A DNA stretch of 64,000 nucleotides from Rivularia sp963920925 (lineage in GTDB: Bacteria; Cyanobacteriota; Cyanobacteriia; Cyanobacteriales; Nostocaceae): contig NZ_CAWUDI010000002.1 in NCBI RefSeq assembly GCF_963920925.1, positions 124,001 to 188,000 of the forward strand, given 5' to 3'. Made by a program: the position numbers and the translations under genes. The notes under the pieces were generated by a model. The model saw only the letters and a list, made by a program, of their open reading frames with translations, ran no database searches and was not told the DNA's origin. Positions 52,997-62,132 of the stretch are shown here, piece after piece. Positions within the stretch are counted from its first letter, which is position 1. Every line of letters begins with the position of its first letter.

Positions 52997-53161
52997 GAAA
53001 GTAAGAAGGCTAAATGCACCGCAAATCATCCTCTCACAAATTTTGCCGTAGTTTACAGAACTTATGTATTTATAGAAATACTGTGTATCAGGGATATTTT
53101 TACTGGCGTGCTGCTCTACGGATAAAGATATAATTTATTATTAAAATTTAAGATAAAATCT

Positions 53162-53380
53162 ATGGTGGAAAAAATATCGATGCTCCAAAAAGCAATTGAT
53201 GCTGTAGAAGCACTTGAACCAGAAGAACAAGCAATGTTGCTAGATATTATTAGCAAGCGTTTAACTCAAGAACGTCGCAATGGATTGATAATAGATGTAG
53301 CGCAAGCGAGAGATGATTACCAAAAAGGTAATGTTAAACGTGGCTCTGTTGCTGATTTGATGGCGGAGTTAGATGAGTGA
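53162..53380 (+). CDS. Type II antitoxin (partner of YafQ/RelE-like toxin)
   Basis: The 72-residue protein (VEKISMLQKAIDAVEALEPEEQAMLLDIISKRL) is helical and acidic at the start, then has a linker with DYQKGNVKRGSVADLMAELDE, the conserved ending of a common cyanobacterial antitoxin group. It overlaps the toxin gene in a GTGA arrangement (53377-53380). It is divergent from the GIY-YIG gene with about 165 bases between. The organisation is typical of type II toxin-antitoxin operons in which the antitoxin represses its own promoter. Confidence 0.8.
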   Translation: MVEKISMLQKAIDAVEALEPEEQAMLLDIISKRLTQERRNGLIIDVAQARDDYQKGNVKRGSVADLMAELDE

Positions 53381-53661
53381 AAAATTTGGTTTGGAGTGCG
53401 GGATTTGTACGTAAATTTAAGCGTCTAGCAAAGAAAAACCCACAGCTGAGAATTCAAATTGAAAAAACATTAGAATTACTGACGGAAGACCCTTTTAATT
53501 CTAGTTTGCGGACTCATAAATTAAAGGGCGATTTAGGTGGTGTATGGTCTTGTTCGGTAGATTATGATAATCGGATTTTATTTGAATTTATAATAAATCC
53601 AGATTCGGGAGAGGAAGATATATTTTTGTTAACTCTCGGTTCTCATGATGATGTTTATTAA
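53377..53661 (+). CDS. YafQ/RelE-like mRNA interferase toxin
   Basis: The 94-residue protein starts at a GTG overlapping the antitoxin stop. It has VWSAGFVRKFKRLAKKNPQLRIQIEKTLELL, THKLKGDLGGVWSCSVDYDNRILFEF and a final IFLLTLGSHDDVY. The HKLKGxLxGxWSxxV block, followed by an R-I-x-F strand and the ending GSHDDVY, is the YafQ/RelE plan. Such toxins cut mRNA in the ribosomal A site. It converges with the restriction-modification gene with 21 bases between. Confidence 0.88.
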   Translation: MKNLVWSAGFVRKFKRLAKKNPQLRIQIEKTLELLTEDPFNSSLRTHKLKGDLGGVWSCSVDYDNRILFEFIINPDSGEEDIFLLTLGSHDDVY

Positions 53662-53682
53662 TTACTTTTATCAGAAATCGGG

Positions 53683-56364
53683 CTATGGTGCCCAAGGACC
53701 AATAATTGCTTCTCCTCGTTTTTCTTTTTCTGCTAATTCCAAATTCAATTCCAATAATTTCTCTAAAATATCATCGCTGTCTTTAAAATTGTAAGCTCGC
53801 ATGACGAGTCGATCTAATTCAGCATGAAGTTTATGTAATTTGCTGCTAGGTTCGTTAAAAAAGGCATTGTATAATGCTGTCATTCCCCATTGTTTCGCTT
53901 CCATTTGTTCGCTGCGATATTGATGCAGTTCTTTAGCTTTTTCGCGGATTTTTTCGATTAATTTTGTGTCGGGTGTTTGGGGAAAAGGAAAGGTTTCAAA
54001 GCAAGTAGTTGGAGTATAGCGAGTATCTCCTTTTAAAGTTGAACTTTGAGCTTTTATCCAAAGTCGGTGTATTTTTGATGTGAGAATACTAAGAATGTAG
54101 CAATCATCTGATGCTACAACATTTGTTGAATCTGCCGGCAACCAATTAATTTCACAGGGAAGAAAAATAAACCATTTTGAATGTCTAGGGATACTAAAAT
54201 AACACGACAACGATAAGATTGACTCTCTCATTGCTGGTCTTTTTTCACCATGTTTCCACCAATTAACTCTTGTTGTATCTCTACGATTTTTCTCTCTTTC
54301 TGGTTTTACATGAGTTTTAATATATTCAAATGGCAAGAAATAATTGCTTGCGTTTTCCAAACTCATATCATTAAAATCAATAATCCATCTGCTTGGTATT
54401 CCATGTTGATTATCTGTTAAATCCATAGCAGAAGAAGATAGCTTAAGCACATTTTGATTTTTGGAATCTTTTTTAATCCATTCTAAAGCTTGATTTTCTT
54501 GAATATAAAAACCCTTACCAACAGGAATAACACCTTGAAAACATTTATTTAAATTTGCTTTTAATCTCACCGCTTGTGAAACATCAATACTTGCTTGCAA
54601 AGAAGAATTAATAACTGCAACAATCTTATTATCTAAATAATACTTCTCCGGCTTCTCCTTAGACCAATTCACTAAACTCACATGAACCTTCGCTTCCCCA
54701 AACCAAACTTGTGTAGAAATAGCCTCATGAATATATCCACCAGCTTGAGTCACATAATCTAACCCAGCAACCCGACTTTTTCCTTGACTAATTGAGTTTG
54801 TGCCAACCAAACCAACTCTACCCTTTTCATCAATGTTGTTATGTGCCAATCTAAACCAATAAGTACAAAAATCAACCGAATCTTTCACATCGGGAAAACG
54901 TTTAAAAATATTATCGATATACTCATCACCTAGATTTAAACGCATATCTTTTCCACCCAAAAAAGGAGGATTACCAATAATGGCATCAGCTTTAAACCAA
55001 TTAGTAAAAAGCGCATCTTGACAGACAATATTACTATCCAAAGTATCCAAAGGTAAGGCTGCTTCCGTCAAATTAAAATTATCGATCGCAATCTTTCTAC
55101 CTATCATCAAAGTTACCCTTGCCAATTCCACCGCAAACGGATTTGTATCCATTCCATAAAATTGCAGTGGTGTGACAAAACTTATTTGAATTTGCTCGTT
55201 TGTACTTCTGCGTCGCTGGGTAATTTTATCTAATAATAATTTCTCGATGCGCTTTAATTCTTGATAGGCAATATAAAGAAAATTGCCACTACCACAAGCA
55301 GGATCTAAAACTCGATAGCTTTGCAATTCCATCTGCAAAGTTGATAATTCTCCAATCGTCCCCGCAGCTTCAATTTTTTCTTCCCAATACCTACTTATCG
55401 TTGGACGGACAATTTTCATAATATCCGCTTCCGAAGTGTAGTGAATTCCCTTGGCATGACGCTCTTTTTTATCGACCGTTCCTTCAAATAAATTCCCAAA
55501 AATAGCCGGACGAATCTTACTCCAATCTTCTTTTGCTGCAACTTCCAAAAACTTTAATTCTTCCGGTGTTAATTCAATCGGATGAATTACCGAAAACAAC
55601 CCACCATTGAAAAAATCTACACCTTGATATCGTCCCGCAGGTGTAATTCCTGGTTGATTCATTTCCCGAAACAACCCACCCAAAATATCGTAAGAATTTT
55701 CCCCATTCAAACAATCTTGAACGCAAGACACAAACATATCTCGCGGTAAAAGTTGCCTATCTTCAGCAAACATTGCTAACACACACTGCAAAATAAATCT
55801 TTGTGCAGTTAACTTAACAGTTCCCCGCTTCTCCAATTCCAAAAGTAACTCACCCATGCGTCGTGCTGCACGTTCGGTTATTTCAACTTGGTTATTATTA
55901 AAAACGGGTTTGCGGTTTTCCGACTCCATAAACCCAAACGCACCAGCGCGATCGGGCAATTTTTGCAACTCAACGACATCTACAGGAGTATCGAGTTGGG
56001 TATCAAAATCGTAAATCCAAAACTCATCAAAATTGCATAAAATTACATACTTCGGACGATTGGGAACCAACCGCGTCCAATAATCAAACGCTTGCGAATA
56101 GTGCTTGCTCAAATCTTCCCCTCGCTTCTTCATCTCAATCAAAACGCGAGGTTTCCACACTAAATCCGCAAACCCAGTTTTACCTTTTTTACTACCCTTC
56201 TTAATTGCTTCTTCGTAACTAGCACCCGCTTCCAACGCTCCGTCATGTCCAAACGCACGAAAAAATCTGTCCAGAAATGTTTGTGCTTCTTTACGCTCCT
56301 CACCTTTGATGTACTTCTGACAAAAAGTGACAAATTTTCTTAGACTATCGGAAGTTGCAACCAT
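53683..56364 (-). CDS. Single-chain restriction-modification enzyme (MmeI-like type IIG/IIL)
   Basis: The 893-residue protein has an N-terminal PD-(D/E)XK nuclease motif, D67 and E77-M-K79 in GFADLVWKPRVLIEMKK, a helical connector, a gamma-class N6-adenine methyltransferase with motif I VLDPACGSGNFLY (about 351-363) and motif IV IIGNPPFLGG (about 461-470), and a C-terminal target-recognition region (about 600-820). MmeI family enzymes both cut and methylate. Translation appears intact. The protein is about 20 residues shorter than MmeI. It is the largest gene of the 51.6-56.4 kb accessory cluster. The recognition sequence cannot be predicted by eye. Confidence 0.87.
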   Translation of the reverse strand: MVATSDSLRKFVTFCQKYIKGEERKEAQTFLDRFFRAFGHDGALEAGASYEEAIKKGSKKGKTGFADLVWKPRVLIEMKKRGEDLSKHYSQAFDYWTRLVPNRPKYVILCNFDEFWIYDFDTQLDTPVDVVELQKLPDRAGAFGFMESENRKPVFNNNQVEITERAARRMGELLLELEKRGTVKLTAQRFILQCVLAMFAEDRQLLPRDMFVSCVQDCLNGENSYDILGGLFREMNQPGITPAGRYQGVDFFNGGLFSVIHPIELTPEELKFLEVAAKEDWSKIRPAIFGNLFEGTVDKKERHAKGIHYTSEADIMKIVRPTISRYWEEKIEAAGTIGELSTLQMELQSYRVLDPACGSGNFLYIAYQELKRIEKLLLDKITQRRRSTNEQIQISFVTPLQFYGMDTNPFAVELARVTLMIGRKIAIDNFNLTEAALPLDTLDSNIVCQDALFTNWFKADAIIGNPPFLGGKDMRLNLGDEYIDNIFKRFPDVKDSVDFCTYWFRLAHNNIDEKGRVGLVGTNSISQGKSRVAGLDYVTQAGGYIHEAISTQVWFGEAKVHVSLVNWSKEKPEKYYLDNKIVAVINSSLQASIDVSQAVRLKANLNKCFQGVIPVGKGFYIQENQALEWIKKDSKNQNVLKLSSSAMDLTDNQHGIPSRWIIDFNDMSLENASNYFLPFEYIKTHVKPEREKNRRDTTRVNWWKHGEKRPAMRESILSLSCYFSIPRHSKWFIFLPCEINWLPADSTNVVASDDCYILSILTSKIHRLWIKAQSSTLKGDTRYTPTTCFETFPFPQTPDTKLIEKIREKAKELHQYRSEQMEAKQWGMTALYNAFFNEPSSKLHKLHAELDRLVMRAYNFKDSDDILEKLLELNLELAEKEKRGEAIIGPWAP

Positions 56365-56458
56365 TGGAGATGCTATTGCTTACGTAATTTCAACATACTC
56401 TATGTTATTTCGTATCTCATAATTTGCCCAAAAACCAGTTAGAAGCCTTGAATCAATA

Positions 56459-56497
56459 ACTCCTAATTCCTAACTCCTAACTCCTAACTCCTAATTC
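56459..56497. repeat. Heptamer tandem repeat (CTAACTC/CTAATTC)
   Basis: About five CTAACTC units with CTAATTC variants at both ends fill the space between the restriction-modification gene start and the ABC ATPase stop codon, ending three bases before that stop at 56501. Confidence 0.8.
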
Positions 56498-56500
56498 TTC

Positions 56501-57175
56501 CTAAACCGCTGCTTCGGATTCCTCAACCTGACGCTTCAACTTCTCTGGATCTATTGATTCCAATTGACCATGATTGAGTGTCCAGCAACTATCGGCGATC
56601 GGTAATAAGTCTCCCGCATCGTGGGTAACTACTAACAAAGTCCAGTGTTCTTTTAATTTTGCTAATAAATTTACCAATTGACGACGCATTGACCAGTCTA
56701 AACCTGCTGTAGGCTCGTCTAATAATAATAAATGTGGCTGACGAATTAGCTGTACTGCTAAAGCCAAACGTCTTTGCTGTCCGCCACTCAAAGCGTAGGG
56801 TGCCGTTGAAAAAGATAAATGTTCTAATCCTACTTCGCTTAATGCGTTTCTAACTCGCTCTATCCCTAACTCTGGGTGTCCCAAACGTAATTCTTCTAAA
56901 ATTGTACCGCCGCAAAAATGACGTTCGGGAAATTGAAACACCAAACCAGCTAACTGCTGAATTTCTTCGGCTAATAATTCTTGTTCTCGCCAAAATAGTG
57001 AGCCAGATGTAGGTTCTGCTAGTCCAGACAATATTTCGAGTAGCGTGCTTTTTCCAGAACCACTTGGCCCGATAATTAGACCTAGTTTTTGAGCAGCTAA
57101 ATCTAAATTAATTGATTTGAGAATTGCATTCTGAGTAGCAGTTGGATGATAAGTTAAATTTCTGAGATAAAGCAT
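56501..57175 (-). CDS. ABC transporter ATP-binding protein, ECF/CbiO-like
   Basis: The 224-residue ATPase has Walker A GPSGSGKSTLLE (about 36-47), Q-loop GLVFQFPERHFCGGTILEEL (typical of CbiO/EcfA ATPases, VFQFPE), signature LSGGQQRRLA (about 128-137), Walker B LLLLDEPTAGLD and VTHD. No permease is next to it. Plants and cyanobacteria share a stand-alone ABC ATPase of this type (NAP14/ABCI11 group, linked to metal homeostasis in plants), to which it may be homologous. That is from memory. Confidence 0.85.
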   Translation of the reverse strand: MLYLRNLTYHPTATQNAILKSINLDLAAQKLGLIIGPSGSGKSTLLEILSGLAEPTSGSLFWREQELLAEEIQQLAGLVFQFPERHFCGGTILEELRLGHPELGIERVRNALSEVGLEHLSFSTAPYALSGGQQRRLALAVQLIRQPHLLLLDEPTAGLDWSMRRQLVNLLAKLKEHWTLLVVTHDAGDLLPIADSCWTLNHGQLESIDPEKLKRQVEESEAAV

Positions 57176-57463
57176 TGGTTAAGATTAAAAATAAGCCATT
57201 CATTAATAACTACACGCTTAGGTACAAAGCTTCCTTCCGAAAAAATCCTCAAATTACAGCTTAAACAAGCGCCTTAACTTATTGTGGCAGACGAATCCCC
57301 GTTTGCTATTAGTCATAAAAAAACCTGGGAACTGTCTCAAATCTACCCAGTCAAACTATTTATAAAATCTTTGCGTAAATCTACACGGGGTATAGGTAAA
57401 CTATTTACGTAATTATAAGTAAGATATTAAACCCATTCAACAGTAATAATTCTGAGGTTTAAA

Positions 57464-58390
57464 ATGACTGGAAAATTTTCTGTTTCCGAAGCCACCACTT
57501 CCAAAAAAATTGTACATTTTGCTAAAGCTGTTTTTACAACTTTAATAGTACTCAATCTAGGGATAAATTCTTCAATCGCTGCCGACCCTTTTCCCCGCAG
57601 TCAACCGCGCGATATCGGTGACAATACTGAAGCCGCATTTAAAGCAGTATTCGAGCAAGGTAACTATCAAGCAGGACAAAAGTATCTGCAACAGGCAATA
57701 TCAGCCGAGCCGAACGAACCCTTAGCTTATGCCATGCAGGCATCATTAGCTTATACAAACCAAGATACAAGTGCATTAGAATCTTACAGCACAAAAACTT
57801 TAGATACAGCTAAAAAATTAATTTCATCAGACCCATTGCGTGGTAATTTATACGCTGCCGTAGGTCATTTTTTAGAAGGAGCAGTAATCCTGACTCGTGA
57901 AGGTACGGTTAGCGGTGTTCCAAAAGCACTAAGTCGTCTGCGAGAAGTTTACAAGCATTTAGACAAAGCCGAAGCCATTTCTCCAAAAGACCCAGAACTC
58001 AATTTAATCAAGGGTTACATGGATTTGTTCCTCGCTGTAAATTTACCCTTCGCCAACCCTCAGCAAGCAATTCAAAGATTAGAAGAAAATGCAGGCCCTC
58101 AGTATTTAGTAGATAGAGGTATAGCCATAGCCTACCGAGACTTAAAAAACTATCCCAAAGCCCTAGAATACGCAAACCGCGCCTTGAAAACAACATCCGA
58201 TAATCCGGAACTGTACTATCTCAAAGCACAAATCCTCCGCGAACAAGGCAAAAAACAGAAAAACCCTCAAATGATCCAAGAAGCACTTACTCTTTTTGAC
58301 CAAGCATTAGCGAAAAAATCTCAACTACCTGCCAGTTTAGTAAAACAAATAGAAAGCGAACGTAAAAGTGCAGCGCAAAGTGTGAAATAG
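57464..58390 (+). CDS. Exported TPR-repeat protein (Sll0314/Alr1548-like)
   Basis: The 308-residue protein has a signal-type hydrophobic segment (AVFTTLIVLNLGINSSIAA, about residues 22-40) and a long series of TPR-like helices: AAFKAVFEQGNYQAGQKYLQQAISAEPNEPLAYAMQASL, a central region with KHLDKAEAISPKDPELNLIKGYMDL, and DLKNYPKALEYANRALKTTSDNPELYYLKAQIL. It resembles a cyanobacterial TPR family I know as Sll0314/Alr1548-like, of unknown role. It is probably periplasmic or at the thylakoid lumen side. It is divergent from the ABC ATPase gene. Confidence 0.8.
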   Translation: MTGKFSVSEATTSKKIVHFAKAVFTTLIVLNLGINSSIAADPFPRSQPRDIGDNTEAAFKAVFEQGNYQAGQKYLQQAISAEPNEPLAYAMQASLAYTNQDTSALESYSTKTLDTAKKLISSDPLRGNLYAAVGHFLEGAVILTREGTVSGVPKALSRLREVYKHLDKAEAISPKDPELNLIKGYMDLFLAVNLPFANPQQAIQRLEENAGPQYLVDRGIAIAYRDLKNYPKALEYANRALKTTSDNPELYYLKAQILREQGKKQKNPQMIQEALTLFDQALAKKSQLPASLVKQIESERKSAAQSVK

Positions 58391-58404
58391 GGAATTGGGC
58401 ATGG

Positions 58405-58470
58405 GGAATTGAGAATTGAGAATTGGCAATTGGTAATTGGTAATTGGTAATTGGGGATTGGTAATTGGGA
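58405..58470. repeat. Heptamer repeats (TTGAGAA and TTGGTAA)
   Basis: AATTGAGAATTGAGAATTGG is followed by three TTGGTAA units and degenerate copies. The tract lies just after the stop codon of the TPR protein gene, as at many other gene ends in this window. Confidence 0.75.
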
Positions 58471-58581
58471 ATAGTAAGGAGTTAATAATTTATGATTGTC
58501 TCCTTGTCTCCCCATCTCCCCATCTCCCCATCACTTCTTATAAAATAACTTTGGGTAAAAGTAATCTGGATATTCCAATAG

Positions 58582-59034
58582 ATGAAAATAGAATTCCGCG
58601 AGATTAATCCTTTTGATGTCTGGATTTGGTTAAGGTTTAGTACTGTTCCTTCCGAACGCGAAAAACAATTTGTAGAAGAACTTTTTAATTCCTGGTTTTA
58701 TTTAGGTAAATTGGGTGCTTTCAATGCCGAAAATCTTCAAGTACAAGATACCGGACTTGATATTAGCTATTTACATTACGACCAAGATGGTTATCAAAAT
58801 AGCTTGTTAGCTCTGATGCACAATATGGGCGAATTTGAATACAACGGAGATTGGGGAAGATGCTGGTTTGACTTAGGAACTTCCGACGCGATCGCACTCG
58901 ATCTTCTGATCAACGCTCTTACTCAATTAGGTCAAGAATACGTCACCATTGATGAAGTTTATATTGGTGGCGAAAACACGGATTGGTCGATTGAAGATAG
59001 CGATAGTCGTCCTTCGTATATTCACGATAACTAG
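58582..59034 (+). CDS. DUF3531 family protein
   Basis: The 150-residue protein matches the cyanobacterial/plastid DUF3531 pattern: IEFREINPFDVWIWLRF, SEREKQFVEELFNSWFYLGKLGAFNAENLQVQ, then YDQDGYQNSLLALMHNMGEFEYNGDWGRCWFDLGTSDAIALDLLINAL. Trp and Phe are abundant. The family is conserved in oxygenic phototrophs and some members have been tied to chloroplast function, but the role is unknown. It is followed, nine bases later, by a NUDIX gene, so they form an operon. Confidence 0.85.
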   Translation: MKIEFREINPFDVWIWLRFSTVPSEREKQFVEELFNSWFYLGKLGAFNAENLQVQDTGLDISYLHYDQDGYQNSLLALMHNMGEFEYNGDWGRCWFDLGTSDAIALDLLINALTQLGQEYVTIDEVYIGGENTDWSIEDSDSRPSYIHDN

Positions 59035-59043
59035 GGAAAATAA

Positions 59044-59478
59044 ATGTATAAAGAAGGTAAAATCCGCGTTTTAGCACTGGGATTAATTCGAGATCAAAAC
59101 AATCGCATTTTTCTTTCCGAAGGTTACGATCCAGTCAAGAAAGACAAATTCTATCGTGCAATGGGCGGCGGCGTTGAATTTGGCGAAACCAGTAAGGAAG
59201 CTCTCCAACGCGAATTTCAAGAAGAAATCCAAGCAGAAATAACTAACATTCGCTACTTAACCTGTTTAGAAAACATATTTACTTTTCAAGGAAAATCAGG
59301 ACACGAAATCATTCAACTTTACGAATGCGACTTCGTACACCCCAAATTTTACGAGCAGGAAACAATCGCATTCAACGAAGGGGAACGAAAGAAGGAAGCA
59401 CTTTGGGTAGATATTAAAACTTTAAAAAGTGGCAACGTTAGGTTAGTTCCGGAGGGATTTGTAGAGTACCTGGGATAG
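59044..59478 (+). CDS. NUDIX hydrolase
   Basis: The 144-residue protein has a NUDIX box beginning GGGVEFGETSKEALQREFQEEI (about residues 39-60), matching G-x5-E-x7-RE-x-x-EE with Gln where the final Gly is usual. The upstream LALGLIRDQNNRIFLSEGYD and downstream YECDFVHPKF fit a small NUDIX (MutT-like) protein. The enzymes hydrolyse a nucleoside diphosphate linked to another group, X. ATG 59044 is nine bases after the DUF3531 stop. The substrate is unknown. Confidence 0.85.
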   Translation: MYKEGKIRVLALGLIRDQNNRIFLSEGYDPVKKDKFYRAMGGGVEFGETSKEALQREFQEEIQAEITNIRYLTCLENIFTFQGKSGHEIIQLYECDFVHPKFYEQETIAFNEGERKKEALWVDIKTLKSGNVRLVPEGFVEYLG

Positions 59479-59501
59479 GGATGGGGAGATGGGGGGATGG
59501 G

Positions 59502-59530
59502 GAGACAAGGAGACAAGGAGACAAGGAGAA
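59502..59530. repeat. Octamer tandem repeat (GAGACAAG)3
   Basis: Three GAGACAAG units plus GAGAA follow GGGGAGATGGGG spacer units. They lie between the NUDIX gene and the convergent membrane protein gene. Confidence 0.8.
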
Positions 59531-59620
59531 TTTTAACCTTTAACCTTTAAGCTTTGACCTTTGACCTTAACAACTCCTAACTCTAACTATTCCCAATGCC
59601 CCATACCCCATTCCCACTTA

Positions 59621-60157
59621 TTAACCAACTTCTAGTGCAGTTAAAATCGTCCAACCATCAACTAGAAACATCAATAATGTAAAACCTAGCAAAATTAAAT
59701 ACATCCAAGGTTGGGATAATGGGTAAACATCCGTAGTATCAATACCCGTTTTTTCCTGTACAATTTTCACCAAACGGTTAAAACCTACTACACGCATCGG
59801 CAGCAAATAACCTTTCTTGTCTTTGCTAACAAAATAGTAGACAATACCTCCTTGTCCGGTAGTTCGTGGTTTTAAATCCTCTACATCTGCCCAAGCCAAA
59901 AACCAACCTTTACGAAAAAACTTTGGTACCAAAGGAGGATAAACAACCTGAATCCCCTCTTCATTCAAAATTACTCGTTCGGTTAAAACGGCGTACAAAA
60001 TTACAAAACCAATACCGATACCAATCCAAAGTAGTGGAGATGGTACGGCTGCATTTGTGAAATCAGCAAGAAAAGGTAACGGCAAAGTCAGCGCTAAATA
60101 CAAACTTAAAAGCGTAACCCTAATTAAAGGAGATAGACGAAAAATAGTATAATCCAT
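59621..60157 (-). CDS. Membrane protein of unknown function, three spans
   Basis: The 178-residue protein has two N-terminal hydrophobic stretches (about 12-32 and 42-60), a soluble middle part (about 62-148: ERVILNEEGIQVVYPPLVPKFFRKGWFLAWADVEDLKPR, then FNRLVKIVQEKTGI) and one C-terminal span (about 150-170). The middle part resembles a small PH-like or YcxB-like domain between membrane anchors, but I cannot assign a family. The neighbours are the convergent NUDIX gene and, on the same strand and upstream, a DUF4079 gene about 170 bases away. Confidence 0.6.
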   Translation of the reverse strand: MDYTIFRLSPLIRVTLLSLYLALTLPLPFLADFTNAAVPSPLLWIGIGIGFVILYAVLTERVILNEEGIQVVYPPLVPKFFRKGWFLAWADVEDLKPRTTGQGGIVYYFVSKDKKGYLLPMRVVGFNRLVKIVQEKTGIDTTDVYPLSQPWMYLILLGFTLLMFLVDGWTILTALEVG

Positions 60158-60175
60158 AATAAATTAACAATTATC

Positions 60176-60213
60176 AATGTTAGCGAAGCGTGACGCGGTA
60201 GCGTCATACAATT
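60176..60213. repeat. Short GTTAGCGAAGCG-type insertion repeat
   Basis: GTTAGCGAAGCGTGACGC and GCGGTAGCGTCATACAATTA form a small GC-rich palindromic unit, flanked on both sides by ACAATTATCA (60161-60170 and about 60208-60217), which looks like a duplicated target. Compare 52292-52332. Confidence 0.65.
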
Positions 60214-60328
60214 ATCAGTTACAAATTGGGCATATCCCAACCAGCGCAAAAACGTTTTTCCTGCTTTATTCCCCGCTCCCTGCTCCTTATATTAATTAAA
60301 TAACTGTTAACTGATAACTGTTAACTGA

Positions 60329-60790
60329 TTAAGGTAAATACTTTTGCACTACAGTCCAACCACTCAGCGAAACCCAGACAAATACGAGAAATAAAGCAAT
60401 ATTTGTACTAACGTGAATCCGTCTAGCCCAAACCCAACCAGTACGAATCGCGATCGCACTTCCAGCAGATATTAAAACTAATACCACCGTAGTTAAGCCA
60501 GCCCCTAAGTGTTGCGAATGTCCTAAAGAACCATATTCACCTAAAGTACCGACAATACCAATAGCGAGTAGCAGTATCACTAAAGCAACCATAGTGATAC
60601 CCATTACATAGTGGAGTATGCGTAGTCCGGCATAACCTCCCGGCAACATCGCCGCGAAGCTAGGATTTCCAGATGCTCTAGTACGAAACATCCAGACACC
60701 CGTTACCGCTAACAAAAAATAAGCAAGTAACGACAATCCCATAGACCAAGCAGCGATTTTCCACAACCAAATAAATGAAGGTAAATCCAT
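60329..60790 (-). CDS. DUF4079 family membrane protein
   Basis: From the ATG at 60790 the protein has 153 residues with four predicted spans: WLWKIAAWSMGLSLLAYFLL, LRILHYVMGITMVALVILLLAIG, AGLTTVVLVLISAGSAIAI and HVSTNIALFLVFVWVSLSG. Conserved histidines in HYVMG, LGHSQHLGAG and RIHVSTN suggest possible heme binding like other four-helix cytochrome-type membrane proteins, but this is inference. A start at 60838 would add 16 residues from spacer-like DNA. The family is common in cyanobacteria and plastid-bearing organisms, role unknown. Confidence 0.82.
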   Translation of the reverse strand: MDLPSFIWLWKIAAWSMGLSLLAYFLLAVTGVWMFRTRASGNPSFAAMLPGGYAGLRILHYVMGITMVALVILLLAIGIVGTLGEYGSLGHSQHLGAGLTTVVLVLISAGSAIAIRTGWVWARRIHVSTNIALFLVFVWVSLSGWTVVQKYLP

Positions 60791-60845
60791 ATTTAGAATT
60801 GTAAATCGAACCGGGACATATGGGGAGTGGGGGGACAAGGAGAAG

Positions 60846-60884
60846 GTTAGGAGTTAGGAGTTAGGAGTTAGGAGTTAGGAGCTA
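60846..60884. repeat. Heptamer tandem repeat (GTTAGGA)5
   Basis: Five GTTAGGA units, the reverse complement of the CTAACTC-type unit found at 27455, lie upstream of the DUF4079 gene within spacer repeats. Confidence 0.85.
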
Positions 60885-61007
60885 AAAACTTTTAATTGGT
60901 AATTGATAACTGGTAACTGTTAACTGAAAATGGGTTGCTAACGGTAGCAACCCAAAAATAGAGAAAAAAATTTTGAATTAATAAAGGTTTCAAAGGCTTA
61001 CCCAGTT

Positions 61008-61391
61008 TTAGCCAACGATTATTAATGGTTTTGTGTTATCTCCGTTTTTTGAATGAATTGAGGATGCAAGAGAATTTTCTTCTCCTGAATCAGCATTCCG
61101 ATTATCTGAATCTGTTTTTATATCTGAAATATTTGCTTGGTTAATTGCAAGCCGATCGCACGGAATTGTATCCGATAAAATTGAACTTGCCATCATCCCC
61201 GTATGAATCTCTAATTGAGCTTCATCGGGTGCTTCAAAAACTAGTCTTTGTCCGGGAAAAACAACCCGTTCAAAGTACCAATTAGCGATGTTGGAGATGC
61301 GAGCCACCTGGATTTTGCTCGTGGCATTAACGTAGCAGCACAGAGATTTCCCTGATTGCTCAGGAGGTAGAGGATCTAGTATTTGAGCCAT
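61008..61391 (-). CDS. DUF1830 family protein
   Basis: From the ATG at 61391 the protein has 127 residues. Residues 14-85 carry the family pattern LCCYVNATSKIQVARISNIANWYFERVVFPGQRLVFEAP and LEIHTGMMASSILSDTIPCDRL. The remaining 40 residues are polar and Ser/Asn-rich. DUF1830 is restricted to cyanobacteria and relatives, without known function. The CC pair near the start and the Cys in IPCDRL may matter for structure. The start with eight more residues at 61415 (MAISSSVV) is less likely. Confidence 0.83.
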   Translation of the reverse strand: MAQILDPLPPEQSGKSLCCYVNATSKIQVARISNIANWYFERVVFPGQRLVFEAPDEAQLEIHTGMMASSILSDTIPCDRLAINQANISDIKTDSDNRNADSGEENSLASSIHSKNGDNTKPLIIVG

Positions 61392-62132
61392 AACTACTGA
61401 GGAGCTTATCGCCACAATTGTATCTTACATTTACAAAATTAGCACTTGACGATCCCCGCCTGCTGTAACCCTCAATACCAACTGGCTATTTGTATGCTAT
61501 TTCTACCTTAAAATATTTTCCAGATAAAAAATTTTTGTAAAAATCTATGCTTTTTTTGCCATCATAGATTAAGCAATAATCATTGCTATTATTTTTATAA
61601 AATTTATAGAATCAAGTAATGCATTTTAATGAGTTTTATACTAGATACATCTCTAAATCTATATATCAAAGCGTCACAATTCATAATTGGTAATTGGGTT
61701 GCTGAGCGATGAACCGCAGTTTGGTGATAACGATCGGTCACAAAAACGCAAAAGCAAAGATTTTATATTCAAGCTTCAAATCGTAAATATCAAATTCTTC
61801 TCCCCATCTCCCCATCTCCCCATCTTCCCATCCCCCCATCTTTCCATCATTCCTAAATAAAGTCGGTTTGATGAAGTAAGTGGATGTTATCGTAAAGGTA
61901 TGTGAAGTTGATTTTCATAAAAGATATGTATAAAAAATATGTATGAAGACAATTGGTTAATTTCGCCCTAACGGGAGTTTTTACCTATTAACAGGCGTTT
62001 TAGTCAATAATCTACGCTTATTCATGATTGAGTAAAAACTCAAGTACGATGGTCATAAAGGTGGAAAATTAATTTAAATACGTAGTTTTAAAGCGAATAT
62101 AAGCTCTTTATTTTTTAATTGATAACAGCAAG
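61392..62132. other. Intergenic, AT-rich with tandem spacer units
   Basis: The 741-base region between the divergent DUF1830 and radical SAM genes contains a CCCCATCTCCCCATCTCC tract at about 61802-61832. The rest is AT-rich DNA without a gene. An element like AAGATATGTATAAAAAATATGTATG near 61921-61945 contains a direct repeat of ATATGTAT. Confidence 0.5.
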
